From: Hydrogenophaga sp.
Lineage (GTDB): Bacteria; Pseudomonadota; Gammaproteobacteria; Burkholderiales; Burkholderiaceae_C
Assembly: GCA_018993155.1 (NCBI GenBank)
Contig: JAGKSX010000043.1
Location: 1 to 45,268, forward strand
Length of the DNA stretch: 45,268 bases
Direction: 5' to 3'
A model generated the notes under the pieces. That model was given only the letters and a program-made list of their open reading frames with translations. It ran no database searches and was not told the DNA's origin. A program made the position numbers and the translations under genes. How positions within the stretch are numbered: the stretch's first letter is position 1; each line of letters begins with the position of its first letter. Below are positions 1-7,757 of this stretch, one piece after another.

Positions 1-56
1 ACACCCGCGGAGCAGAGCGCCCGGGTGGTCGATCCCGCGAGGTGCAGGAAAGGAAT

Positions 57-713
57 TCAGAACTCGGCGTCCAACTCGTCGATATCGTCGGGCTCGGCCT
101 CCGCAGCCGCCACCCACTCCTTCATGGCCGGCAAGTCCATGATGGTGTCGCAATACGCCACACAAGAAGGGCTGATCGCCACCCCGTAGGTGATGAAGCG
201 CGTCACCACCGGCGCGAACATCGCATCCGCCATGCACGGCTTGTCGCCGAACAGGTAAGGCCCGCCATAGGTCTCCAGACACTCGTTCCAGATCGCCTCG
301 ATGCGGTCGATGTCTGTCTGCGCGCGCGACCACAGCTTGAAATTCGGAAACGACGCCTTGATGTTCATCGGCAGCGACGATCGCAGCGCTGAAAACCCCG
401 AATGCATCTCGCCGCAGATCGCCCGGCAATGCGCCCTCGCCGCCCGGTCCGCCGGCAACAGACCCGCCTTCGGCTTCACCTCGTTCAGGTACTCGCCGAT
501 CGCCAGCGTGTCCCACACATGAATCCCGTCGTGCTCCAGCGCCGGCACCCGCATCGAAGCCGACAGCAACAGCATCTCGGCCTTCATCGCCGGGTCGTCC
601 GGCGAAATCACGTTCTCCGTGAACTCCAGCTTCGCCATGCGCGCCATCAACCAGCCCCGCAAAGCCCAGGCACCGTAGTTCTTGCTGCTGATCGTGAGTA
701 CCGCTTTGGCCAT
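57..713 (-). CDS. Glutathione S-transferase family protein
   Basis: A 218-residue cytosolic protein with the two-domain GST layout: a thioredoxin-like N-terminal domain (about residues 1-80) and an all-helical C-terminal domain. The N-terminal SSKNYGAWALR segment is typical of the bacterial GST subgroup whose active-site Ser lies near residue 10. The segment VPALEHDGIHVWDTLAIGEYL carries the conserved cis-Pro and the Glu/Asp-Ser/Thr-type glutathione-binding turn. GSTs conjugate or reduce electrophiles with glutathione; the substrate cannot be read from sequence. An in-frame ATG lies 6 nt upstream (719), but GGAG sits 7 nt before the ATG at 713 and only 1 nt before the other, so 713 is preferred. 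It is divergent from phaZ. The 56 bases downstream to the window edge hold nothing I recognise. Confidence 0.85.
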   Translation of the reverse strand: MAKAVLTISSKNYGAWALRGWLMARMAKLEFTENVISPDDPAMKAEMLLLSASMRVPALEHDGIHVWDTLAIGEYLNEVKPKAGLLPADRAARAHCRAICGEMHSGFSALRSSLPMNIKASFPNFKLWSRAQTDIDRIEAIWNECLETYGGPYLFGDKPCMADAMFAPVVTRFITYGVAISPSCVAYCDTIMDLPAMKEWVAAAEAEPDDIDELDAEF

Positions 714-775
714 GGACATGCTCCTTCAGAGGGCATCGACCGAGCAAGGCCTGTGCCATCGCTGTGCACCCACCA

Positions 776-792
776 CGCACCGCGCCGGTGCA
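776..792. promoter_or_regulatory. NtrC-like palindrome between GST gene and phaZ
   Basis: CGCACC-GCGCC-GGTGCA is a 17-bp inverted repeat that fits the NtrC consensus TGCACC-N5-GGTGCA except for the first base. A further half site TGCACC lies at 765-770. The same CGCACC-N5-GGTGCA form occurs upstream of glnA (22828-22844). Assignment to NtrC is inference. Confidence 0.4.
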
Positions 793-801
793 ACACCCCG
801 C

Positions 802-817
802 TGGCCCGCAACTTGCC
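802..817 (+). promoter_or_regulatory. Candidate sigma54 (-24/-12) promoter of phaZ
   Basis: TGGCCCGCAACTTGCC has the invariant GG and GC exactly ten bases apart and differs from TGGCACGNNNNTTGCW at the fifth and last positions. Transcription would begin near 828, leaving a leader of about 23 nt that carries AGGAAA (839-844) ahead of the phaZ ATG. Confidence 0.45.
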
Positions 818-850
818 TGCGACGCGACACGTTGTCCCAGGAAACAAACC

Positions 851-2059
851 ATGCTGTATCAGGCCTACCAACTCCAGTCCGACCTGATCTCGCCCCTGCG
901 CCTGACCGCGCAGCACCTGAGCGCCGCCCTCTGGCTGCGCGAAACCGAGGGCAGCGTCATGCGCAAACTGGCCGCCGCCTGCGACGTGATCTCGCGCCTG
1001 CGCCTGACGCACACGCGCCCGCCGTACCAGATCCACAACGTGACGGTGGGTGAACGCGAATTCCCCGTCACCGAGGAAACGGCGCTCACCCTGCCCTTCG
1101 GCACCCTGCTGCGCTTTCGCAAGGAAGGCGCCGAGCCCCAGCCCAAGGTGCTGCTGGTGGCCCCGCTCTCGGGGCACTTCGCCACCCTGCTGCGCGAGAC
1201 CGCACGCACCCTGCTGCAGGACCACGACGTCTACATCACCGACTGGCACAACGCGCGCGACGTCTCCCTGCGCCACGGCGGCTTCTCGCTGGACGACTAC
1301 ATCAGCTACATGATCCGCTTCACCGAGGCCGTGGGCCCGGGCAGCCACATGGTGGCGGTGTGCCAGCCCTGCGTGGCCGCGCTGGCCGCCACGGCCCTCA
1401 TGGCCGAGGACGACAACCCGGCCCAGCCGCGCAGCCTCACGCTGATGGCCGGCCCGGTGGACTGCCGCGTCAACCCCACCGAGGTGAACAAGCTCGCCAC
1501 CAGCAAGCCCATCGAGTGGTTCGAGAAAAACCTGATCAGCCACGTGCCGTTTCCGCACGCCGGCATGATGCGCCGCGTCTACCCCGGCTTCGTGCAGCTC
1601 ACCGCCTTCATGAGCATGAACCCGGACCGCCACAAGCAGTCGTTCCGGAACATCTACGACCACCTGGCGGCCGGCCGCACCGAAGAGGCCGGCGTCATCC
1701 AGGCGTTCTACGAGGAGTACCTCGCGGTCAACGACCTGCCGGCCGAGTTCTACCTGGAGACGGTGGAGAAGGTGTTCCAGACCTACGACCTGCCGCGCGG
1801 CGTGCTGACCTGGAACGGCCGCACCGTGAACCCCACCGCCATCCGCCGCACCGCACTGATGACGGTGGAAGGCGAACGCGACGACATCTGCTCGGTGGGC
1901 CAGACGGTGGCCGCGCAGGACCTGTGCCGCAGCGTGCGCCCCTACATGAAGACGCACCACGTGCAGACCGGTGTGGGCCACTACGGCGTGTTCAGCGGGC
2001 GGCGCTGGAACCAGCAGATCTATCCCCGCGTGCGCGACATGATCCATGGGTCGGCATGA
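851..2059 (+). CDS. phaZ: Intracellular polyhydroxyalkanoate (PHB) depolymerase
   Basis: A 402-residue protein of the intracellular PHB depolymerase family, which hydrolyses amorphous PHB in cytoplasmic granules to 3-hydroxybutyrate units or oligomers. The N-terminal MLYQAYQLQSDLISPLR and the motif VCQPC are characteristic. In this family the nucleophile is a Cys rather than a Ser, here Cys171. The catalytic Asp lies in the GERDDI segment and the His in VGHYG near the C terminus. The start at 851 has AGGAAA 6-11 nt upstream; the frame is open for 29 codons further 5' but without a ribosome site. The gene stands alone, divergent from the GST gene, and ends in a strong hairpin terminator. The upstream region carries sigma54- and NtrC-like sequences, so nitrogen control is plausible. 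No signal peptide is seen, as expected for an intracellular depolymerase. Confidence 0.93.
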   Translation: MLYQAYQLQSDLISPLRLTAQHLSAALWLRETEGSVMRKLAAACDVISRLRLTHTRPPYQIHNVTVGEREFPVTEETALTLPFGTLLRFRKEGAEPQPKVLLVAPLSGHFATLLRETARTLLQDHDVYITDWHNARDVSLRHGGFSLDDYISYMIRFTEAVGPGSHMVAVCQPCVAALAATALMAEDDNPAQPRSLTLMAGPVDCRVNPTEVNKLATSKPIEWFEKNLISHVPFPHAGMMRRVYPGFVQLTAFMSMNPDRHKQSFRNIYDHLAAGRTEEAGVIQAFYEEYLAVNDLPAEFYLETVEKVFQTYDLPRGVLTWNGRTVNPTAIRRTALMTVEGERDDICSVGQTVAAQDLCRSVRPYMKTHHVQTGVGHYGVFSGRRWNQQIYPRVRDMIHGSA

Positions 2060-2066
2060 GCCCATG

Positions 2067-2094
2067 AAAAACGCCCCGGCATGCGGGGCGTTTT
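2067..2094. terminator. Bidirectional rho-independent terminator
   Basis: CGCCCCG/CGGGGCG stem with a GCATG loop, flanked by AAAA on the left and TTTT on the right. It can end both phaZ (plus) and the convergent CBS-domain gene (minus). Confidence 0.85.
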
Positions 2095-2112
2095 CGTTGA
2101 AGGCTGGAAACT

Positions 2113-2580
2113 TCAGGGGAAGTTCGGCTCGTTCTTGCTCGACTCTTCCTCCGGCCAGTCGCGGATGTAGGCCTTGAGCATCTTGTTCTCGAAGTTCTGG
2201 CTGTCGACCACGGCCTTGGCCACGTCGTAGAAGCTGATCACGCCCATGAGCATCTTGTTGTCCATCACCGGCATGTAGCGCGTGTGCCGTTCCAGCATCA
2301 TGGGGCGCACCTGCTCCAGTTCGGTCTGGGGCGTGCAGGTCATGGGGTGGTCGTCCATCACGGTGCGCACGGTGCGACCGCCCAGCGAGCCGCCATTCTT
2401 GGCCAGGGTGTGGATGACTTCGCGGAAGGTCAACATGCCCACCAGGTCGCCATGCTCGATCACGGCCAGCGAACCGATGTCGAACTGCGACATGGTTTCG
2501 ATCGCGCGTTCCAGCGTCTCCTGAGGCTGGACGGTGTACAGCGTGCCGCCCTTGACGCGCAGGATATCGCTGACTTTCAT
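2113..2580 (-). CDS. CBS-domain protein
   Basis: A 155-residue cytosolic protein made of two CBS motifs, roughly residues 9-60 (TVQPQETLERAIETMSQFDI then SLAVIEHGDLVGMLTFREV) and 78-130 (TCTPQTELEQVRPMM then YMPVMDNKMLMGVISFYDV). A CBS pair (Bateman module) binds adenosine nucleotides and usually signals energy state or SAM level. There is no attached enzyme or transporter domain, so its partner is unknown. The start at 2580 is chosen because GAGGAG precedes the ATG at good spacing; the frame stays open further upstream into the metY promoter region. It is divergent from metY and convergent with phaZ. Confidence 0.85.
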   Translation of the reverse strand: MKVSDILRVKGGTLYTVQPQETLERAIETMSQFDIGSLAVIEHGDLVGMLTFREVIHTLAKNGGSLGGRTVRTVMDDHPMTCTPQTELEQVRPMMLERHTRYMPVMDNKMLMGVISFYDVAKAVVDSQNFENKMLKAYIRDWPEEESSKNEPNFP

Positions 2581-2707
2581 GGCTGTGCTCCTCAATTCTG
2601 ATGTGTCCCCCATGGGGCTGGGGTGCTGACAATATAGCCCACAATACAAATCAAGACCACTGCGCGCGCCTCGGCCGCCGCAACGACAGGCAACCACTGG
2701 AGACCTT

Positions 2708-4018
2708 ATGTCCGGCTACGCTGACCCCGGCTTCGACACGCTCGCGCTGCACGCGGGCGCCGCCCCCGACCCCACCACCGGCGCGCGCGCCGTGCCCATC
2801 CACCTCACGACCTCGTTCGTCTTCGATTCCAGCGACCACGCCGCCGCCCTGTTCAACCTGGAGCGCGCGGGCCACGTGTACAGCCGCATCAGCAACCCGA
2901 CCAACGCCGTCTTCGAGCAGCGCATGGCCGCGCTGGAGGGTGGCATCGGCGCCATCGCCACCGCCAGCGGCCAGGCCGCGCTGCACCTGGCCGTGGCCAC
3001 GCTGATGGGCGCGGGCTCGCACATCGTGGCCAGCACCGCGCTGTATGGCGGCAGCCAGAACCTGCTGCACTACACCATGCGCCGCTTCGGCATCGAGACC
3101 ACCTTCGTGAAACCTGGCGACATCGACGGCTGGCGCGCCGCCGTGCGGCCCAACACCAAGCTGTTCTTCGGCGAGACCGTGGGCAACCCGGGCCTGGACG
3201 TGCTCGACATCCCCACCGTCTCGCAGATCGCGCACGAGGCCGGCGCGCCCTTGCTCGTGGACTCGACGCTTACAACGCCTTACCTCGTCAAACCGTTCGA
3301 GCTGGGGGCCGACATCGTCTACCACTCGGCCACCAAGTTCCTCAGCGGCCACGGCACGGTGATCGGGGGCGTGGTGGTCGATGCGGGCAGTTTCGATTGG
3401 GAGAAGTCGGGCAAATTCCCCGAGCTCACCGAGGCCTACGAAGGCTTTCACAACATGGTATTCAGCGAAGAAAGCACGGTGGGTGCCTTCCTGCTGCGCG
3501 CGCGGCGCGAGGGCCTGCGCGACTTCGGCGCCTGCATGAGCCCGCACAGCGCCTGGCTGATCCTGCAGGGCATCGAGACGCTCTCGCTGCGCATGGACCG
3601 CCACATGGGCAACACCGAGAAGGTGGTGCAATTCCTCGCCAGCCACCCGCTGGTGGGTCGCGTGGGCCACCCGCTGCTGGAGAGCCACCCCAGCCACGCG
3701 CTGGCCGAGAAGCTGCTGCGCTTTGGCGCCAAGGGCGCGGGCTCGGTGTTCAGCTTCGACATCAAGGGCAGCCGCGCGCAGGGCAAGGCCTTCATCGAGG
3801 CGCTCAAGATCTTCAGCCACCTGGCCAACGTGGGCGACTGCCGCTCGCTGGTGATCCACCCGGCGAGCACCACGCACTTCCGCATGAGCGACGAAGCGCT
3901 GGCGGCCGGCGGCATCGGCCCGGGCACGATCCGCCTGTCGATCGGGCTGGAAGACCCGGACGATCTCATCGACGACCTCAAGCGCGCGCTCAAGGCCGCA
4001 GAGAAAGCAGGAGCCTGA
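2708..4018 (+). CDS. metY: O-acetylhomoserine aminocarboxypropyltransferase (sulfhydrylase)
   Basis: A 436-residue PLP enzyme of the Cys/Met metabolism (MetY/MetB) family. It makes homocysteine, or methionine with methanethiol, from O-acetylhomoserine and sulfide. The opening GFDTLALHAGAAPDP, the YSRISNPTN motif and the PLP-binding lysine Lys210 in HSATKF are diagnostic. The length (about 430) and the conserved C-terminal VIHPASTTH with HFRMSD favour MetY over the shorter MetZ or MetB. The start ATG is followed directly by conserved sequence and preceded by TGGAGA. The 127-bp gap to the divergent CBS gene should hold both promoters; AT-rich patches at 2628-2655 (TGACAATATAG, CACAATACAAAT) are candidates but I cannot assign -35/-10 pairs with confidence. 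No known SAM or SAH riboswitch is recognisable there. Confidence 0.9.
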   Translation: MSGYADPGFDTLALHAGAAPDPTTGARAVPIHLTTSFVFDSSDHAAALFNLERAGHVYSRISNPTNAVFEQRMAALEGGIGAIATASGQAALHLAVATLMGAGSHIVASTALYGGSQNLLHYTMRRFGIETTFVKPGDIDGWRAAVRPNTKLFFGETVGNPGLDVLDIPTVSQIAHEAGAPLLVDSTLTTPYLVKPFELGADIVYHSATKFLSGHGTVIGGVVVDAGSFDWEKSGKFPELTEAYEGFHNMVFSEESTVGAFLLRARREGLRDFGACMSPHSAWLILQGIETLSLRMDRHMGNTEKVVQFLASHPLVGRVGHPLLESHPSHALAEKLLRFGAKGAGSVFSFDIKGSRAQGKAFIEALKIFSHLANVGDCRSLVIHPASTTHFRMSDEALAAGGIGPGTIRLSIGLEDPDDLIDDLKRALKAAEKAGA

Positions 4019-4032
4019 ACCATGCGCCCCCA

Positions 4033-4104
4033 CGTTCATCACTTCGTGTATTCACTGCCCCCCGAGGGGGCACAGGCCTCCCTTGGGGCGGCCCGGCGGG
4101 AGTC
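4033..4104 (+). repeat. Intergenic structured repeat, copy A
   Basis: The gap between metY and the next hydrolase holds a GC palindrome, TGCCCCCCGAGGGGGCA (about 4057-4072), followed by CTTGGGGCGGCCCGGCG (4082-4098). The second 17-mer recurs exactly, inverted, at 17612-17628, which marks this as a dispersed repeat. A 28-codon reading frame (ATG 4022, TGA 4106-4108) runs through the element and stops two bases before the next gene; I do not call it a gene. Confidence 0.6.
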
Positions 4105-4110
4105 CTGATC

Positions 4111-4929
4111 ATGTACCTGCAAGTCAACGGCGCCAACACCTACTGCTACACCGGCGGCAAGCCTTTCGACGCCGCCAAGCCCACCGTGGTGTTCCTCCAC
4201 GGCGTGATCAACGACCACAGCGTCTGGATCCTGCAGAGCCGCTACCTGGCCCACCACGGCTGGAACGTGCTCGCGGTGGACCTGCCCGGCCACTGCAAGA
4301 GCGAGGGCGAAGCGCCCGCCTCGGTGGAAGACGCGGCCGGCTTCGTGGCCGCCCTGCTCGACGCCGCCGGCGTGCAGAAGGCCGCGCTGGTGGGCCACAG
4401 CTGGGGCTCGCTGATCGCGCTCGAATCGGCCGCGCGCCTGAAGGAGCGCGTGAGCCACCTGGTGCTGGTGGGCACGGCCTACCCCATGAAGGTTTCGCCC
4501 GCGCTTATCGAAGCCTCGCTCAACGAGCCGGAGAAGGCGCTCACCATGGTGAACGTGTTCAGTCGCAGCACCCTGGCCGCGCCGCCCTCGGCGCTCGGCC
4601 CGGGCACCTGGGTCTACGGCTCCAGCATGGCGCTGGGCCGGCGCGTGCTGCGCAGCAACGCCAAGGTCAACGTGTTCCACCGCGGCTTCGTGGCCTGCGA
4701 CCGCTACGCCGGCGGTGAAGCCGCCATCGCGCAGATCACCTGCCCGGTGCTCTTCGTGCTCGGCGGGCTGGACCAGATGACCAACCCCAAGGCCGCGCAG
4801 GTGCTGGTGCAGGCCGCGCGCACGGCCGGCAAGGCGGTGAGCATCGCCACGCTGCCGGTGGGCCACCACCAGATGACCGAAACGCCCGACGCCACGCTGT
4901 TCGCGATCCGCGATTTCCTCCGGGTTTAA
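4111..4929 (+). CDS. Alpha/beta hydrolase
   Basis: A 272-residue cytosolic alpha/beta-hydrolase-fold protein. The oxyanion-hole segment VVFLHGVINDHSVW (about residues 26-39), the nucleophile elbow VGHSWG with Ser97, the acid in GGLDQ and the C-terminal catalytic His in VGHHQM form a complete triad. The substrate is unknown. The reading frame is open far upstream inside metY, but conserved sequence begins at MYLQVNGANTYCY, so the ATG at 4111 is used. It follows metY on the same strand after a repeat element of about 90 bp, so it may be co-transcribed. Its 3' end overlaps the end of the convergent gene by 4 nt. Confidence 0.85.
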   Translation: MYLQVNGANTYCYTGGKPFDAAKPTVVFLHGVINDHSVWILQSRYLAHHGWNVLAVDLPGHCKSEGEAPASVEDAAGFVAALLDAAGVQKAALVGHSWGSLIALESAARLKERVSHLVLVGTAYPMKVSPALIEASLNEPEKALTMVNVFSRSTLAAPPSALGPGTWVYGSSMALGRRVLRSNAKVNVFHRGFVACDRYAGGEAAIAQITCPVLFVLGGLDQMTNPKAAQVLVQAARTAGKAVSIATLPVGHHQMTETPDATLFAIRDFLRV

Positions 4930-5768
4930 GAACAGGCGCCCGTTTCGGCCAACGGGTCGGCTGGCGCCCCGCCCAGGCACGACCGCAGAAAGCGGCCCAC
5001 CTGCGCATTGAACTCCGCAGGGCGTTCGAAGTACGGTGAATGCCCACAGGCGTTCATCTCGATGGCCTGCGCGTTCGGGAAAAGCGCCGCGATCGACCGG
5101 GCGAGTCCTGGAGGCACCAAGGGATCGTGCTCCCCCGAGACCAGGAGCACGGGGCAGGCAACTTCTGCGAGGCGCTCGCATCCGATCAGGGCATCCGGGT
5201 GGTTCAAGGCCTGCAGCCGGCGCTTGAGCTCGGCCGTCATGTCGCCGGACACCAGTGGGTTGAAGGCGTTGATCTGCTGGTACAGAAAGGCCAAGGCCGC
5301 CTCCGACGCGCGGAATGCGGGCGCCAATGCGCGTTGCTCGACCTGCCGGCTGTCCGACGTGCCCAGGTAACGTTCGACACACGCCAGCACCTCGGGCGCA
5401 TCGATGCCCAGCGGCGAACCGCTCGATACCAGGGCCCACACGCGATCGGGGTGCGCCAGCGCAAGGCGCAGCCCCACGCCCCCGCTCAACGACTGGCAGA
5501 CCAGGGCCGCGCGATCGATGCGCTCGGCGTCGAGCACCGCCAGAAGATCCCTGGTGAGCACATCCCACGTCAGGGAGTCGGGGCGTGCCAGCGACCGGCC
5601 GAAACCGCGGCAGTCCAGGGTCAGGCAGGTAAAGCGGCTCGAGAAAAAAGGGATCTGCTGCCACCAGGTCGCGGCATTGGACCCCGCGCCATGGCAGAAG
5701 ACCAGCGCCGGTCCCTGACCGTGGCGCTCATGGTAGATGCGGCAACCCTGGGTCTGGACAAAGCCCAT
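4926..5768 (-). CDS. Alpha/beta hydrolase, enol-lactonase-like
   Basis: A 280-residue alpha/beta hydrolase resembling the 3-oxoadipate enol-lactonase (PcaD)/haloperoxidase-like branch: LVFCHGAGSNAATW for the oxyanion hole, DCRGFGRS, the acid in SGEHDPLVPP and the His in CGHSPYFERP. The nucleophile elbow reads CQSLSG, with Ser93 as nucleophile and Cys91 where family members usually have Gly. It lies 14 nt downstream of the Bug receptor gene on the same strand, so the two likely form an operon controlled by the divergent LysR regulator. A role in breakdown of a carboxylate or lactone imported with help of the receptor is inference. Confidence 0.82.
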   Translation of the reverse strand: MGFVQTQGCRIYHERHGQGPALVFCHGAGSNAATWWQQIPFFSSRFTCLTLDCRGFGRSLARPDSLTWDVLTRDLLAVLDAERIDRAALVCQSLSGGVGLRLALAHPDRVWALVSSGSPLGIDAPEVLACVERYLGTSDSRQVEQRALAPAFRASEAALAFLYQQINAFNPLVSGDMTAELKRRLQALNHPDALIGCERLAEVACPVLLVSGEHDPLVPPGLARSIAALFPNAQAIEMNACGHSPYFERPAEFNAQVGRFLRSCLGGAPADPLAETGACS

Positions 5769-5782
5769 GGCAACGGGCTCCC

Positions 5783-6763
5783 TCAGTCTTCCAGCTTCAT
5801 GCCCGGCACGATCGCCCGGTACTTGCGCTCCTCGGCATCGAGAAAACGCTGCGCCCCGGCGAAATCCAGGCCCGCAGCGGGCACCGCCATGCCGCTGGCG
5901 CGAACGAACGACTGGATCGACTCCGAGCGATGCGCCTCGCGCAGCGCCTGGTTGAGGCGCTCGGCCACCGCCTGTGGCGTGCCCTGCGGCGCAAACAGGC
6001 CCACCCAGATCGAGAAATCGACATCACGAAGCTCGGGCATGCTCTCGGCAAAAGTGGGGACCGTCGGAGCCAGGTCCATCCTCGAAGACGAAGACACCGC
6101 CACCGCCTGCATCTGGCCGCTCGACAACTGCGGCACCGCCGTGACCGTGGGCAGCAGGATCAGGTCGATCTGACCTCCGATGAGGTCCGCGATGAAGGGG
6201 GCGCCCCCCTTGTAGGGAACGTGCAGCAAGTCCGACTTCAGCCGAGACGCCAGGGAGTGCATCACGATGTGCTGAAAGGTGCCTCGACCCGGCGTGCCAT
6301 ACGTCAGGCTGCCCTTGCCGGGTGCGCTGGCCTGGGCGATGTCCTTCAGCGATCGGTGCGGTTTGGATTTGCCGGTCAACAGCACGACCGGGGAGGCCCC
6401 CAGGATGCCCACGGTCTTGAAACTGGCGGTCTTGTAGGGCGGGTTCCTGTTGGTCAACGGGCTCAGCACCACCTCGTTCACCGCCCCCAGCAAGAGCGTA
6501 TAGCCATCGGGCGCGGCCTGCGCCACCCGCTTCGCGCCGATCATGCCGCCCGCGCCCCCCATGTTCTCGACCACCACCGGTTGCCCAAGCTGTTTGGCAA
6601 GCTCCTCGCTCCACTTCCGGGCCACCGTGTCGGTGGATCCACCGGCCGGATACGCCACCACCAGGGTGACGGGCCGGTTGGGATAGGCCGGATCGGCCGA
6701 GGCGGTGACGGTTGCCCCCAGCAGGGCCGCGATGGCCAGGGTCCATCGGTGAAGGGTCTTCAT
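5783..6763 (-). CDS. Bug-family periplasmic solute-binding protein (tripartite tricarboxylate transporter type)
   Basis: A 326-residue extracytoplasmic solute receptor of the Bug/TctC family. It has a signal peptide (MKTLHRWTLAIAALLGATVTASA, cleavage around residue 23), followed by the family hallmark YPNRPVTLVVAYPAGGSTDTVAR, then VVENMGGAGG, and the later HVPYKGGAPFIADLIGGQIDL. These receptors bind carboxylates and often have no cognate TctAB membrane partner encoded nearby; none is seen here. The start at 6763 has GGAGA 8 nt upstream; the frame is open for 27 codons further 5' without conserved sequence. It is first in a likely operon with the downstream hydrolase and is divergent from a LysR gene. 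Confidence 0.9.
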   Translation of the reverse strand: MKTLHRWTLAIAALLGATVTASADPAYPNRPVTLVVAYPAGGSTDTVARKWSEELAKQLGQPVVVENMGGAGGMIGAKRVAQAAPDGYTLLLGAVNEVVLSPLTNRNPPYKTASFKTVGILGASPVVLLTGKSKPHRSLKDIAQASAPGKGSLTYGTPGRGTFQHIVMHSLASRLKSDLLHVPYKGGAPFIADLIGGQIDLILLPTVTAVPQLSSGQMQAVAVSSSSRMDLAPTVPTFAESMPELRDVDFSIWVGLFAPQGTPQAVAERLNQALREAHRSESIQSFVRASGMAVPAAGLDFAGAQRFLDAEERKYRAIVPGMKLED

Positions 6764-6842
6764 GGTCGTGTCTCCATCGTTGTGCTGGAAGAATTCTGTT
6801 CTTGCGGCCAGTGGCGGTAAACCGAATAATCCGCATGCACCC

Positions 6843-6857
6843 ATTTCCTATGGAAAT
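6843..6857. promoter_or_regulatory. Candidate LysR operator (T-N11-A dyad)
   Basis: ATTTCC-TAT-GGAAAT is a perfect 6-bp-arm inverted repeat containing the T-N11-A pattern of LysR-family binding sites. It lies immediately before the LysR start codon in the 97-bp divergent promoter region shared with the Bug receptor gene. Confidence 0.45.
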
Positions 6858-6860
6858 ACC

Positions 6861-7757
6861 ATGAGGCTGCCAGCCCTTCACTTGCTGCAAGCGTTTTCCG
6901 CCACCGCCCGCCACGGATCCATCTCGGCCGCTGCGAGGGATCTCCACCTCACGCAAGGCGCCGTGAGCAAAAAGCTCCTGGAGCTGGAGGCCTCGCTGGG
7001 GGTGGCCCTCTTCGACCGGATTCGAGGGCGCCTTCACCTTTCTCCTGCGGGGCATCGCTACCTGCCGGGGGTGGATGCGGCACTCGGACAACTGGAGCAG
7101 GCGACGCTGGGCGTCATGACGTTGCGAGGGCGCGGGGGTGTTCTGAACGTCATGAGCACCCCGACATTCGGGGCGAAATGGCTGATCCCCCGCCTGCCCC
7201 GGTTCCTGGCACAGCATCCTGAGGTATTCCTGAATTTCGTGCCCTTCAGCCGAGGCGCGTCCCCCGACCCCGATCTGGACTGCGCGCTTCTCTATGGCAA
7301 CGGCACCTGGCCTGGAGCAAGCTCCCACTACATCGCCGGCCATGAGTACGTGGTCATTGCCCCGCCGCGCCTTCCGGCCTCGTCGCGCCTGCGCAGGCCG
7401 CGCGACATCGCCCTGCACGCTCTGCTTCAGCATCCCGCTGAACCGGGCGCCTGGCCGCGGTGGTGTGAGCTGCACGGCGTCTCCCACCCGGCGCTCATGC
7501 AAGGGCCCAAGCTCGATCAGGTGACTTCCATCGTGCGCGCGGTGATGGCAGGCATGGGGCTGGGCCTGGTGCCCCGTTGCGTGGTTCAGGACGACATCGA
7601 CGCAGGGCTCGTGGCGGCCCCCTTTTCCAAGGACATGGTGGGTGAGGCCGGCTACTACCTCACCTACCCCGAGGGCAAGAACCACTTGCCACCTCTGGCC
7701 ACCTTCCGCGACTGGATGCTGCAGGAGGCCACGGGAAGAGACGCGCCGGCTACTTGA
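6861..7757 (+). CDS. LysR-family transcriptional regulator
   Basis: A 298-residue LysR-type regulator. The N-terminal winged helix-turn-helix (LPALHLLQAFSATARHGSISAAARDLHLTQGAVSKKLLELE) is followed by a linker and an effector-binding domain of the periplasmic-binding-protein fold; TSIVRAVMAGMGLGLVPR is typical of GcvA-like members. It is transcribed away from the Bug receptor and hydrolase genes, the usual arrangement for a LysR protein that controls the adjacent divergent operon and itself. The ATG at 6861 gives the canonical N terminus. Its last 8 nt overlap the end of the convergent small ORF at 7750-8019. The effector is unknown. Confidence 0.9.
   Translation: MRLPALHLLQAFSATARHGSISAAARDLHLTQGAVSKKLLELEASLGVALFDRIRGRLHLSPAGHRYLPGVDAALGQLEQATLGVMTLRGRGGVLNVMSTPTFGAKWLIPRLPRFLAQHPEVFLNFVPFSRGASPDPDLDCALLYGNGTWPGASSHYIAGHEYVVIAPPRLPASSRLRRPRDIALHALLQHPAEPGAWPRWCELHGVSHPALMQGPKLDQVTSIVRAVMAGMGLGLVPRCVVQDDIDAGLVAAPFSKDMVGEAGYYLTYPEGKNHLPPLATFRDWMLQEATGRDAPAT

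Noticed and set aside
1-56. Partial gene at the left edge
   Set aside because: No reading frame with recognisable sequence; too short to judge.
2581-2707. SAM or SAH riboswitch ahead of metY
   Set aside because: No conserved riboswitch core could be recognised in the 127 bp; AT-rich patches look like ordinary promoters.
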